Shown here piece after piece: positions 21,146 through 33,167 of a stretch of DNA of 64,000 nt. Origin of the DNA: Luidia sarsii (lineage: Eukaryota > Echinodermata > Asteroidea > Paxillosida > Luidiidae); NCBI GenBank assembly GCA_949987565.1, contig OX465119.1:6298694-6362693 (forward strand). Reading direction: 5' to 3'. A program made the position numbers and the translations under genes. Every line of letters starts with the position of its first letter. The stretch's first letter is position 1. The notes beneath the pieces are model-generated. The model made no database searches, was not told the DNA's origin, and saw nothing but the letters and a program-made list of their open reading frames with translations.

Positions 21146-22360
21146 TTGCAAAGAAAATAGCTCTTAAAAGCAAAAGTGTGCAAAGTACATCACATAATCA
21201 TGACCAACTCAGAATGTACATGACTTTTATCCTTCTAAAGAGATCAAACATTGTCGATCCCGAATTACAAAGACTGTTATCAGCTTTCATGCAGTAAGAA
21301 AGCTATACACAATAATGGTGACTACGTGTATATACGATAATTGTTGCTAACTATTATTCAGCATGTATGTACCAATAGTACTTCTTGAACCATGGAGGTT
21401 GTTGATATTACGCCCGTATAGCGGTATGTTTTATAATCGCACTTTGTGGAAAGATAAAATTATGTTTCTTCCCTAATTATAGGCTATAGCGACGCATCCG
21501 ATTCAGTCCAATAATATTGTAACACAGTCAGGCCCATCCAACGTTTTATTTTGTTGGGAATTATATAGTGGCAGGGTTTGATCAAATTTCGTTAGGTAAA
21601 ATGTCTTGATGAGGATTTGCCATGAAGTATGTGTCAAAAACCTTCGGAAGGACTAGTAATAAAGATGCTTTTTGAGTATAAAGGCAGCCCGGCGGAGAGC
21701 TGAATGTAGGCCTGTGCTAGATAATTGTGTAAGTTACATCTTTTGAAACTGTAGTGTACATAATTATTATGTGTTATCTTGTGTGTGGAAAGCAATTTCT
21801 TTAACCTTTACGAATAATAATTTATGGTCTCCATAATAATTCCGAGAAAGGGTAGAGAATTATTTTCGGTATTTTCTGCGGTTTTTATATCAAGAGGCAT
21901 ACACTTTCCGTTTAAGGGATACTGCTATTTGCAGGATGAAATTAGCTGAACCTTCTTCGGCTAACCGGTAAATGAATAACTAAAAGTGTATAGTGTGTAA
22001 TATATTTTCCTTACTTATACTGTATAATGAGCTTCAGCCCCCAAACTCTATATATACATGTATATACTGATAATGCAATTTACAAATTGAAATAATGTAA
22101 GAGCCTGAAGTAGCGTATAGGCCTACACAATGGTATAGAAAGAGATCCCACTTGGTTGACATTACTCTTTCATAATGCATGGGTACTGGTCAAGTGCGGC
22201 TATAATTATTAAGGTGTTTAATATTTTGTTTTACAAACCATGTGGTGTCTTATTCCCCGGAATGGTGTCATAGCTCTTTACCGACAGTTTAATAAAACTA
22301 GTTTTTCAAACCATGTGGTGTGTAATTTCCTTGAGTGAAGTTATGAAACATTATGCTTTA
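21146..22360. other. Interior of the inverted array pair, right side, non-coding
   Basis: No coding motif is recognised. The word CAAACCATGTGGTGT occurs twice in direct orientation (about 22236 and 22307). The sequence is AT-rich. Confidence 0.4.
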
Positions 22361-22866
22361 ATGGAGCACTACTGTTCACGAGATATATGCCCATTTTCGT
22401 TGATTTGGGGTCGAAAATGGTGCCCATAATGAGAGTCCTAATTAGACATGAATAAGACAGTGAAAAGAATTTACCCTCTCCAAAATTGGGCCTGCCCATA
22501 GGATAGATTAGTTGGATTGTGGAAGAAAAATCCAACTGTTCTCCAAACTGTAGGGCACATTTTGTTTTTACGGAGCACTACTGTTAGCTTGGTGCTAGCG
22601 AGTTGCCCATTTTCGACGATTTGGGGTCAAAAATAGCGCTCACCATTAAAGTCCTAATTAGACACTAATTAGTGAAAAGAATTTGCCCTCTCCAAAATTG
22701 GGCCTACCCATAGGATGGATGAGTTGGATTGTGGAAGAAAATTCTACATTTTCGAAAATATGTAGGGAACATTTTGTTTTTACGGAGCACTACTGTCAGC
22801 ATGGTGCTAGCGAGTTGCCCATTTTTTACGATTTGGGGTCGAAAATGGCGCTCATCATTAGAGTCC
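22361..22866 (+). repeat. 212-bp tandem repeat array, right
   Basis: About 2.4 units in the orientation opposite to 19088-19645. GAGTTGCCCATTTT recurs at 22600 and 22812, again 212 bp apart. The array continues at 23661-23738 after interruption by a Penelope-like insertion. Confidence 0.85.
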
Positions 22867-23660
22867 ATTACTCCAGGTGTCACCCTAGACACTGTAAGAC
22901 TGGTATAGCTTACAGCCAGGCCCTCAGATTGAGGCGTATATGTTTCAATGAGTCTGACTTTCGCCGCCATACACGTGTATTGCCCCAGTAACTTGGTTGC
23001 TAGAGGCTATAGTTCTCGCCAAGTGAAGAACTCAATTGCTAAAGTCTATTCCATTCCTAGAAGTTCGGCACTAAAACAAAAGCCACCAGGTCCCAAGGAC
23101 AAGCCCAAGGTTCCCTTAGTTACTTCCTACCACCCTTCTCTTCCTCCTCTCAGGAATATAACTAAAGAAAACCACCATATTCCCCACACTTCAGATCGTC
23201 TGGCTGAAGCCATTCCTAATTCGCCTGTTTTGGCTAGTTTCAGGCGCCCCCGTAACCTGCGTGACTTATTGTCCGAGCAGAGGTTCTCCCTTTGGACTCT
23301 TCACCTCCGTCTTAGCCTCGAGAAAATGTGGATGAAGCGTCTTCGGACTATTCAACCACATGGTCTCAACATCCAGGAGGGTAATGACTAACACCATGCA
23401 GCTTTCTGATAATCCTTCTTTTGTGTTCAGTCCTTCACATTTCTCTCTTTGATCTCCCCCCCCCTTCTCACTAATCCCTACCCTACTCCTTGCCCTTCCC
23501 TTTGATCTCTCCCTACCAGCTTCACTCTTTGTCCTTTGTTTCTCATCCGTGTCCTATTCACTCTCTCCCCCTTCCTTCGTGTACATGTATCTGTTTTGTC
23601 CTTGTCACTCTGCCTTTGAGAAAGGTCCTGCTAGGATCGAAATGTCAGGCCCACTAAATT
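22867..23660 (+). mobile_element. 5'-truncated Penelope-like element fragment
   Basis: It starts within the region matching 11136 of the larger copy (CACTGTAAGACTGGTATAGC) and runs to the intact 3' end (AAAGGTCCTGCTAGGATCGA, then CAGGCCCACTAAATT). About 360 bp covering the GIY-YIG region (matching ~11575-11935) are deleted. It is flanked by TTAGAGTCC at 22858-22866 and 23661-23669, a 9-bp target duplication inside a 212-bp unit. The ORF at 22948-23391 is the fused remainder. Confidence 0.88.
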
Positions 23661-23738
23661 TTAGAGTCCTAATTAGACACTAATTAGATAAAAGAATTTG
23701 CCCTCTCCAAAATTGGGCCTGCTCATAGGATGTATACA
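23661..23738 (+). repeat. 212-bp repeat, continuation after Penelope insertion
   Basis: The unit resumes at TTAGAGTCCTAATTAGACAC exactly where it was left at 22866, then breaks off after CTGCTCATAGGATG. Confidence 0.85.
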
Positions 23739-23760
23739 TTCAATATACTGTATACACAAA

Positions 23761-23779
23761 GGGTTAGGGTTAGGGTTAG
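23761..23779 (+). repeat. Short interstitial telomere-like run
   Basis: GGGTTAGGGTTAGGGTTAG, three units of TTAGGG, the usual metazoan telomere repeat. It is too short to show a former chromosome end. Confidence 0.6.
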
Positions 23780-24009
23780 TCGCGCATGCGCAGATCTATG
23801 TTCGTACTAGATTATTTTATTCACATCGATAATCATGGCTAGAAGACCACTCGATTCAAGCTGATAAATAACCGAGGCGCGACCTATTAATCAATTATTA
23901 ATCAATTAGAATCTGCCATGATCTGCTCAATACCCAAAACGAATCCTAATCATAAGAACACTCCAAAATCATGGTGGAATGAAGACTGTCATCGTCAAAG
24001 CCGGACAGA

Positions 24010-24655
24010 GTAAAACACGCAATGGAATTGTGTTTGAAGGGGGAACAGTCTTCCCTTTTTTAATGCACGTAACCCCACTGGGTGGAGTCGTGAAACTGTA
24101 AAATAAACAATAGAGAAAATATAATGAGTAAACATAAATAAATAGCAAATACAACTGTTGACTGGAATGGGACCTGAGCCCTGGATCTCTGCAAAAATAT
24201 ACATTCAGGCATGCCGATCTCCGTGTACATACTATATGACATACAAATCAAATATAAGACAATATACAGCTACAATATTAAATCATTCACTTACAATCGT
24301 TTGCGGGAAAACTGGCCACTACGGCATGCGACGATGAAGCGGGTTGACAGGGGGTTTATACGGGGGTATTCTGAGGTAGTCACTGTCGCAAGCTGGGGTT
24401 TACTGGGTTAGCAATAAATTACATGTATACGGTACGAATGCAGCCACGGACACTGTCCTAGATTCACGTGTATTGTGAGGGACGCTCAAATCATGAATGC
24501 CGAACAATACCAGGGAGGCAACCGCGGGAAAAGGCTGGTTATGTAATGGGAGGGGGTGCCCTAAATAACTGATTGGACAGGATGGAGACGAACTATAACC
24601 CTATGTAAATTATACGCACAAAAGGGCGAACGGATCTCCTATGCAGGGAAAATTT
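24010..24655. other. Segment interrupting the LINE linker region
   Basis: The LINE protein similarity stops after WWNEDCHRQSR and resumes at KDCKRAINQK about 650 bp later. The segment between has no recognisable ORF or terminal repeats that I could fix. It could be an insertion or the junction of two LINE fragments. Confidence 0.45.
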
Positions 24656-24659
24656 TTAT

Positions 24660-26910
24660 CGGCGGCGATAACAAAGACTGCAAACGAGCTATAAACCAAA
24701 AAATTAACGCGCTTAAAAAAGTGCGAAAAACACGTCTTCCATCAGACTTAATACTGTACAAAAAGGCGAATGCAATCACTAAGAAAACAATAAATGAAGC
24801 TATAAGAAATGACTGGGTGAATTTCTGCAACGAACTTAATCCGAAAACCAATATTAAAGTTGTTTGGAATAAAATAAAATGTATCCAAAAAAAGAGCAAT
24901 GCAAATAGTATTCCAATCCTGCAACATGAAGGCGCTGATGCTCTAACTGACAAAGAAAAAGCAGACAGCCTGGCTGCAAGTTTTGTTAGAGTTAGCAGCA
25001 CAAACAATTACTGCCCTAATGTTATTGACCAAAAGAACAAAGCCGAAAATGACCTCATAATCCATGACAGAAATGAGAGCATCATCAACGAACCATTTGA
25101 TATTGAAGAACTAAACAATGCTATATCGACTTATCAAAATGTACAACCCCTGGAAAAGATCGCATAAACAACAAAATCATAGAACAACTTCCCAAGAAAA
25201 CCCGCGAATACCTCCTTTTGATTATCAATATGATATGGTACACCTCCACATGCCCTAAACAATGGAAAGAAGCCATCCTTCTCCCCATACTGAAACCTGG
25301 CAAAGATCCCTCAAACCCTTTATCATACAGACCCATAGCCCTCACCTCAACCTTTTGCAAACTAATGGAACGCATATAACTCCATATATACTTCTATGGT
25401 ATCTCGAAACAAATAACCTTCTCTCCAAACACCAAAGTGGTTTCAGAAAAGGAAGGAGCACAATCGACCAGGTTCTTAACCTAGAATCATCAATCAATAA
25501 AGCTTTCGCAAATAAAGAAAGCACACTGGCCGTCTTCCTGGACATAGAAAAGGCATATGACATGATCTGGAGAAAAGGTATTATTATTAAACTTCAAAAA
25601 ATGGGTATCTACGGTCGCATCATCCATTGGATTGACAACTTTCTAACTAACAGAAGAATCCAAGTAAGAGTAAAACACAGTTACTCCGACGAGAAAACCC
25701 CTGAAAACGGCGTCCCCCAAGGAAGTGTGATAAGCCCGATTCTTTTTAATATCGCCATAAATGACCTCCCTGGATCTATGACCAATGTCCAAATATCTCA
25801 ATATGCAGATGATATTGCTATCTGGAAATCTAACAGAAACATTACCTTCCTCGAAAAACAAATACAACAAAACCTTAATAACATAGTCTCTTGGTGCGAA
25901 AAATGGGGCCTTAAAATCTCTATTCCCAAAACAATCGCTGTCCTCTTTACAAATAAGAAGAATGCTAACATATCTATTCACCTACAAAACAACCAAATCG
26001 AGACTAAACCCCAAAATTCCTCGGTGTTATCTTCGATAGCAAACTGACATGGAAACTACATACAGAAAACATAATCAAAAAATGCAAACAAAGACTCAAT
26101 ATTCTAAGATGTGTATGTGGGAACACATGGGGCGCGAACTGCAAAACCCTTTACCGCTTTTATACTGCCCTAATCAGACCAATTCTTGAATATGGGTGCG
26201 AAGCATTCGATTCTGCCTCCCCATCAACGAAGGATAAACTTAGCAGCATACAATACCAAGCTTTAAAAATCTGTACCGGGGCTATCCAGGGCTCACCACT
26301 ATACTAACTTCAAATCGAATGTGGAGACCCTCCCCTCGATATACGCCGTAAAACAAAATGCACACTCTATGAAGCAAAATTGAAATCCAATAAAACTCAA
26401 CCAAATCAATATATTAAAGACATCTGGCAAAAAACATTATTTTGCCAATAAATGGAAAACGGACCATAAAACGCCTTTTGAAGCAAGGGTAGAACAAACA
26501 TCTTTCCTTACTTATCCAACAAACAATCCCTTCCCTTAATGGAAATATAACAAACCGATCGTCTCTACGGAAATTCTCTCCCGTATACCACGAATGCATT
26601 AAACCCAAAGGATAAATACAATATCAGCATGGAAATCGTAAATACAAAATGGAAAAATAGTCTGCACATATACACGGATGGATCACACCACCCAAATCTA
26701 AACACTGTAGGCTGTGGAATATATATCCCACAGCTCAACTATTGCAAAAATTACCGAATGAATAATGACATCTCAATCTTCTCTTCAGAATTACTTGCAA
26801 TCCTACTAGCATTAGAATGGATTGAAAACGTGAAACCAATCCAAACGTGCATTTTCAGTGACTGTCTAAGTGCGCTACAGGAAATCCCCAAACACAACCC
26901 CCCAAATTAG
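24660..26910 (+). pseudogene. LINE reverse transcriptase and RNase H start
   Basis: The RT blocks are LPILKPGKDPSNPLSYRPIA, HQSGFRKGRSTIDQVLNLES, LAVFLDIEKAYDMIWR, GVPQGSVISPILFNIAINDL and SQYADDIAIW; the YADD catalytic motif is intact at 25801-25812. The thumb region continues as FLGVIFDSKLTWKLHTENI, then TALIRPILEYGCEAFDSASP. RNase H begins LHIYTDGSHHPNLNTVGCGI at about 26650. Frameshifts occur near 25150, 25370, 26030 and 26310. Confidence 0.85.
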
Positions 26911-27370
26911 ATAGTTTGCGATATCCGCTATACTTTAGTTAATATATTACACCATAGAATCTCCGCCACTTGTGAATGGATCCCTGGACACTGTGGTATT
27001 CCAGGAAACGAAAAAGCTGACGAACTAGCAAAACTTGCCACGCACAAAAACGATATCGACTATACCATCCCTTTATCAATCCCTGAAATAAAACAAAAAC
27101 TTAAAGAGCAAACAAAAACAATATGGACAAATAAAATACCCAAACAAAATCATTTAATAAAGACTAAATACGACCCCTACTCAATTTCACCACCTGTGGT
27201 TTCAAACGACCACAAGAGATCACTCTCCATATATAGGATGCGCCTAGGAATATGCAAAAATCTAAATACCTTTCGACAAAAAATTGGAACCCACCCCAAA
27301 GGACTCTGTGACACATGCACCATCCTAGACAACATTACACACTTTATGCTATCCTGCTCGAAATTTTAAA
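26650..27370 (+). pseudogene. LINE RNase H domain and C-terminal zinc-knuckle region
   Basis: RNase H acidic residues are visible: IYTDGS, SSELLAILLALEW, FSDCLSAL, and WIPGHCGIPGNEKADELAK. A stop at 26910 interrupts the domain. The C-terminal part ends GLCDTCTILDNITHFMLSC, the C-x2-C...H...C motif typical of LINEs with RNase H. Confidence 0.82.
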
Positions 27371-27560
27371 AAAAACGAGAAATCCTTTTCAAAAACACGC
27401 ACCTACAGCCAAGTACAACACCCATCTCCTTAACAAAAAAGAAAATTACCATGAAATACTCAAATTCATTAAAGACTGTAATGTCCAAATATAAATGAAT
27501 CAAAACACAAGATATATAGAACTGAAAATTACATAAAAATAGAATACAAATAACGTATAT

Positions 27561-28109
27561 ACAAAATTATGCCACTGGATCCAAGTAAAATTGAAATATT
27601 ACTCTTTGCGGGTGGGAGGGGCTACGTTAATAGCTACGTTAATATCTCTGTTAATGGCACAAAAGGCACACCGTATGCCGTAAGTGCCATAACCCCTTAC
27701 AACACACACACCTATTAGTTGTTCAGTTTAAGGGTCGGAGTTGAGAGCGCCACCTGTCGTGTTTGGGTTCACGACTTAATACGTCCCCCGCCCTTTCAAA
27801 AACGAAACCGTGCCTTCATTGTGCATATGCTCGAAAAAGTAAAATATAAAGAAAAAGTATACAGAGTCGCTATGATTTTTTGATATAGGCCCTATTGCTC
27901 ATCTAATCATCATTTTTTCCAAACAACGTCAATCCCACTAAGTTCTGCCGTTTACCACTTTGCTACCCCAGGGTGGCCAAAGCAGACACATGAGTATCAC
28001 TCATACGGATACGGAGTGGTACTGTACGGATACGGATGGTCGGTACGGATACGAATGTTTTGCAGTGACGTCAGTAACTGATGCATATTCATACTCGGCA
28101 TAGGGTCGC
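27561..28109. other. Spacer, nothing recognised
   Basis: No coding motif is seen. There is a short run of related words near 28003-28060 (CGGATACGGA variants, about four loose copies). Confidence 0.45.
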
Positions 28110-28708
28110 ACCAACATACATTACCGTCGCCAATAGCGTGCAAATTGCAGCACAAATAAAAAATAAGGCACGGGTATCCCCCCCTTTTCCTCCATGGTAC
28201 CATAATTATATGTACGGCATCTTCCTTCAGTATTTTTCTTGGCTTCGAGCCGGTGAGTTTGGCCAGCAAGTCCTCCTCCCAATTAATCCTCCTCGGTGAA
28301 GTGATCGCTACAAATCACGTCATTTCGACTGTATTTGTGGCCGACTTTGCGAAATTTCTCAACTTTGATGGCCGCAGCTTTTTCCCGCTGGTATTTTGAC
28401 ATCCAAAAGCCTGACAGTACACCATCGTTCAGCTCGCGAGTGTATAACTGCACGCAGTATATACAATGTAGTAGGGGTACATCCGTCCGGGCCCATGTTA
28501 GGGTTTTCCGTTGCGATGTCATACCCCCCGCAGTGACTGGCGGCCCCTTCCAAAAGATGGCGGTTTGCGGGAACGCGAATTCGACCACCGAATTCCATGA
28601 TTTTTCCCTCTTAATGAAACTCGTAGGTGAGTAGCACATAGGTAATTGTAGGTTGTTTTTAACACCCAATCGCATAAGCCAAAATTTTTCTCTGGGTTTC
28701 ATTCCCCT
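28110..28708 (-). mobile_element. Kolobok-like element end with THAP-domain fragment
   Basis: Reading the minus strand, the element begins next to TTAA (28709-28712) with AGGGGAATGAAACCCAGAG, very like the 60899 element (AGGGGAATGCAACCCAAG). About 270 bp in, a THAP domain is encoded: KYQREKAAAIKVEKFRKVG, then SRNDVICSDHFTEED, followed after a frameshift by LLAKLTGSKPRKILKEDAV. The CSDHF zinc-binding block and the LTGSKPRKILKEDAV tail are conserved. Kolobok transposases use TTAA targets and many carry N-terminal THAP domains. No matching far end was found, so this is a truncated piece. The frame is broken. Confidence 0.68.
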
Positions 28709-28712
28709 TTAA

Positions 28713-28935
28713 AAAAAAAATAGTTAAAACAACATAAAACAGGATAATTATAAGTATCAATACACAACAAAAATTGAAGTGTGGTGGCTAAATGGAATAA
28801 TACATGCATATAAATGATTTCATCTAGAAATTAGGGGCGAGAAAAAAAAGTGACAAAGAATTAGATTAAAAGCGGTAATAACACCAAGAATATTATAAAG
28901 TTTATAACTTTATTGAAAAGTATGAACAATAATTA
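28713..28935. other. Spacer, nothing recognised
   Basis: AT-rich sequence between the Kolobok-like end and the interrupted gypsy element. Confidence 0.4.
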
Positions 28936-28939
28936 ACTT

Positions 28940-29970
28940 AACATAGGCAGTTTATAATAACTTTTGTTGGATTTGGATAAGAAAGGACATAAGTTTTACA
29001 AATTGAGAAACCAAAGGTGTAGTGGATATTAATAATAGGAGAAGAGGAGCAGCTAAAATGACTGGGGCGGATCACAAGTCTACCACTACGAGTGCACTGA
29101 ACAGGGGGAGACGTTGGGGATTGTTGGATATTATAGGTAGGAGTTGGTCTTCATTGGAGAGGCAGATCTTGAGGGTGGGGTTCAGTTGGCACTGTGGCAG
29201 AGGGAGGATGAGGTGGTTTAGGGGGGGGGTGGTGGTCAAAGGGGTGTGGTATAATTATGATGTGGTTGGGAGGGATCCAGACAGAGGAGTGATGGGGGTG
29301 GTGGTGTGGGCAAGAGAGGTTGAGGGGGGCATGGCGGAGGAATAGGAGATATGTAAGGCTTTAACCTGTTGTAGTGAATTCTTTGAGGCCTAGCCTTGGG
29401 ATTGAGCAGATCAAGGATGGAATAAGTCCTGACCATCACATGGATGAGAGGCAAGGACTTTATAGGGAACACCATGTTCGCAAATGTAGTGATCAAAATA
29501 CATTTTGCAACAGATTGTGCTGTTTGATCACGGAGGGGATACATGTTGACATACTTCGTAAATTGATCCATCACGACAAGAACGTACTGATTCTGTTTAC
29601 TGGTAATAGGAAGCTCGGTAATATCTGCAAAAATGCGTTGAAACGGACGACTAGAATTAGCTACTTGCATCGGCGCTTTGTTGCGAGGGGTTGGAGATTG
29701 AGGTAGTGACCTATCGAAGTTAGATTGGGGCACGAGCGTGGACTCAGAAGTGGGCAGTGGTTGTACAGAGTAGCAAGAGGTTTGTTTAGGGGTAGTATAG
29801 GGGGCGATGGAGAGAGACTGGAAGGTGCGGCTTGAGGACAGCGTGAGAGAGCATCAGCATTACCGTGACGTTTACCATCTCGATGGATAATAACCCAGTC
29901 AAATGGGTCAAGTTCGAGAGCCCAACGAGACCTTCGTCCATACGGTCATTTTGTACAGGCAACTTACGTA
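28940..29970 (-). pseudogene. Ty3/gypsy element 2, 3' part (RNase H end, integrase, Pro-rich tail)
   Basis: On the minus strand: the RNase H end RSRWALELDPFDWVIIHRDG, then KRHGNADALSRCPQ; an integrase start PFQRIFADITELPITSKQNQ and VLVVMDQFTKYVNMYPLRD; an internal deletion; then the C-terminal NPKARPQRIHYNRLKPYI and a proline-rich tail. This belongs to a different gypsy lineage from element 1. Its RNase H is continued at 33730-33915, on the other side of element 1. No LTR was identified. Confidence 0.8.
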
Positions 29971-29975
29971 GCCCT

Positions 29976-30508
29976 TTAGTGTTAAGGGGAATGAATACAC
30001 TAATTTACTCTTGGGCTGAGATGGTGGTACAGTATTTTATTGATGTAAAAGACAGTGTATAAAATGTACAGAGCTATGCTACCCTGACTTGAATGCCCAA
30101 GTTGAAAGGTGGAGCGCTAAGAAAAGTGATGTGGCTCGAATGAAGGTAGCAGGAGAAGTGAGAAATAGTCTTAGGAGAAAGAATTGGTAGACTGAGAAAC
30201 AAACAAGTCAGAGTAGCTTTCTAAGAAAAAATGATGACTCATAGCCAGGAGTGCAACACTGGACAGAGCACTGACCACTCAGGGTCATTGGTCGGCCTCA
30301 CTGGTGTAAAACAATGTGTGCAAGTAATTGCTTGAGGCCGTACAGTGTAAGTGTAGGTCAAGGAAGTAGTGAGTAACAACAATTCTATGAAATGGTGGAC
30401 ATGTGGCAAAACAATTACATGGTGTCTTATGTGGAAATAAGGATATTGATCAGCAAATTGAAAAAAGTAACAGAGGAAATATAATCAATGTCTGTAATGA
30501 AACGCTAC
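29976..30508 (-). repeat. Gypsy element 1, 3' LTR
   Basis: Nearly identical to 33168-33724 with a few small indels. On the minus strand it begins TGTAGCGTTTCATTACAGAC and ends CATTCCCCTTAACACTAA. Confidence 0.9.
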
Positions 30509-30529
30509 AGGAGCCCCCTTCCAGTGAGT

Positions 30530-33165
30530 GTGTGGCTAGTAGCGAACGAATGTGACATAGCGTTTAGGCCAATGCACGCTGCGACCAGAACAGGTGCATG
30601 GTGCGGGCAGATGGCACAGCAGTGGGTTGTGCTGTGTCGGTATTGTCCGCAATGGTGTCTGTAGGGTCGGGTGGGCGCGGTGCATTGGGAATAGAACTAG
30701 TGTCCTGAGTGTGATCCATGGTGGCGCTTTTTAGTAGATCAATGCTCACAGTATCGGTGCGAGTGTGCATGTCAAGCACGAAATGCTTGGTGGTACGACT
30801 GAGCACTTTGAAGGGTCCATGTAGGGCGGTTGTAAGGGTTTGCGTACCGAGTCACGTCGAACAAAAACATGTGTGCACGTCTGGAGGTCCTTGGGAACAT
30901 GCACAGTGGGACGTTGCTGTGTGCGAGGTGTCGGCGGCTGAAGATTGTGCATTGTGTTCCTGAGGCGATGGACATAGTTCGTGGGGTCCAAACTAGTGGT
31001 ATCGGTTGTGTCAAAGAATTCTCCTGGTAAACGGAGGGTTATGCCGTATACGCGTTCGGCGACACTGTTTGTCAGGGAGAGAAAAAGTGCAGATTCAAAC
31101 TGACCCCGTCGATCGGTGGTGATGGTAGATGGAACGCCAAAGGAAGCGACCCATCTGGTCACAAACGCACGTGCGACTGTCTCAGCTGTGATGTTGGGCA
31201 GTGGTATTGCTTCCGGCCAACGCGTGAAACGATCAATGCAAGTTAATATGTAGCTGCATCTATCGGATGGAGGCAATGGGCCCACAAGATCAATGTGGAC
31301 ATGATCAAATCTTGCGCTTGGGGCCTGAAATTGGGACAGGGGTGCAATATTGGTTGAGGCGGGTGAGCAGCAAGTGAAGATGTTGTGCATGTTGGTCAGC
31401 ATCGGGACTGGCAATGAGAAGGTCGTCAATGTACGCATAACAAAAGTCAAGTCCGCGGGTGACTTCGTCGATAAAGCGTTGGAACGTTTGGGCGGCGTTG
31501 CGCAATCCAAATGGCATTCGAACAAATTCAAACAGTCCGAAGGGTGTAGTGATTGCAGTTTTAGCGATGTCGTCCGGTGCCATGGGTATTTGGTGATACG
31601 CACGGACAAGATCAATTTTCGAGAAAACTGTTGCTCCGTGGAGTGATGCAGTGAAATCTTGGATGTGCGGCACTGGGTAGCGGTCAGGCACCGTGGCTGT
31701 ATTCAGTGCCCGGTAGTCTCCACATGGTCGCCAATCTCCCGGTTGTTTCTTGGGGACCATGTGAAGTGGAGATGACCATTTACTGTCCGAAGGACGGATG
31801 ATGCCGAGTTCCAGCATGTGTTGGAACTCACCCTTTGCGGCCTTAAGACGGTCGGGGCAAGTCGACGTGGTCGTGCAGCAGCTGGTGGGCCAGTCGTGAC
31901 AATGTGGTAAGTCACATTGTGCTTGACCGGTGTGTCACGATAGGAGGGACGTGCGATGTCGGGGAAATCCTTTAAAATGTCCGCAAAGCGTGATGGGGTT
32001 GGTGCTGCGAGGACAGGACTGATTGCTGGGGCGCTCGAGGCTTTACCGTTGACGCTCAAGTTGGTAGTGGCGTCGATGAGCCTGCGATTGCGAACGTCGA
32101 CCAGAAAATTGAAATGTCGGAGGAAATCCGCGCCAATGATCGCATGGCGAACCTCCGCAACAATAAACACCCAGCGGCATGGTCGCCGGAGACTAATGTC
32201 CAATGTCCAATGTCAAAGATCTCTCACCGTAAGTAGCAATCGGGGAAGCGTTTGCTGCTTGGAGATCTTGTCCATGTAGACGGTTGGTGCGCTCGTGAGT
32301 TGAGGGAGGGATGACGCTCACCTCAGCTCCTGTGTCCACTAGGAATTGGTGTTTAGTGTGGCGGTCGGTTACGTAGAAAAGGCGACTGGGTGCGGCGTGA
32401 CCGGCAAGGCTTGTCGCCCCTAGTTGCCGGCTTGGCCGTTTCCCTGGCTCTGGGCGGCACCTGCAGTGTGGGAGCATGGCTGCTGGCATCTGCGAGCATT
32501 GGTACCATACTTCCAATGGTACCAGCACTCCTTCTGCTCATCGCGGGATGGGGTCTGGTCGCGGCGATGACGGTCGCGAGACCGACTGCGACCGCTGCTC
32601 CTGTGTCGTGGCTGGGCGGACAGGGCTGACACCTGTGCTGTCAACTTGTGCACAGCATCCCGGAGTTGTTGCAGCTCCGTCGGTTGTGATGTGACTGGAG
32701 CTGTGACTGCGGCGATGGGAGCAGAGGCTGGCACTGGACTGGGAGAAACTTCCAGGATGTTGTCGGCCAACTTCGCCAAATGGTCGATGTCGACCTGGTC
32801 TGCCGTCGATGCCAATATCAGTTGAATCTTAGTGGGGAGTCGCTGAAGGAAGAGCTGCCGTAGGATGGAGGGCTCGAGTGTGCAACCACCCAGTAGTTGT
32901 TGCATCTTGCGGAGGAGTTGGGAAGGTTTTCTATCGCCCAATTCCTCCGTTATCAGGAGTTGGTGCAGGCGTTTCCGCTCCGATTCTCAAGTACGCTTGA
33001 CCAACTCCTCCTTCAGAGTACTATAGGGGTGAGTCGCAGGCGGAGACATGAGGATGTCCCGTACCTCCTGCGCTATACTAGGCTGAAGCGCCGCGACGAC
33101 ATAGGCATAGCGAGTCTCTTCGGTGCAAGGGTTATACACCGAATAGTTCGGAGTCTGGGTCACCA
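30530..33165 (-). pseudogene. Gypsy element 1 gag-pol remnant
   Basis: In minus-strand order: a gag fragment (ETRYAYVVAALQPSIAQEVR, then PYSTLKEELVKRT) starting almost at the LTR edge; the gag end with zinc-knuckle-like CWYHWKYGTNARRCQQPC (32495 region); protease with FLVDTGAEVSVIPP; RT with [55 protein letters not shown] and [11 protein letters not shown]; then directly integrase HVHIDLVGPLPPSDRC, IDRFTRWPEAIPLP and GVPSTITTDRRGQF, and the C-terminal VYGITLRLPGEFF. RNase H and the integrase zinc finger are deleted at about 31330, and a second integrase gap follows QFESALF. Several frameshifts. Confidence 0.87.
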
Positions 33166-33167
33166 AT

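Larger units (their letters stand above)
23860..27560 (+). mobile_element. LINE with RT and RNase H (I/Jockey-like group), decayed
   Basis: The order of parts is: a linker after the endonuclease region (SIINQLESAMICSIPKTN, then KSWWNEDCHRQ, at 23890-24008); a foreign segment at about 24010-24655; more linker (KDCKRAINQKINALKKVR); RT; then RNase H. The endonuclease itself is not seen, so the element is 5'-truncated. The coding strand is unusually A-rich. The 3' end is near 27560 in A-rich sequence without a clear poly(A) tail. It is interrupted by several stops and frameshifts. Confidence 0.8.

Noticed and set aside
23761..23779. Former telomere or telomeric Penelope association
   Set aside because: Only three TTAGGG units, no subtelomeric array; the nearby Penelope copy has its own target duplication in a 212-bp repeat.
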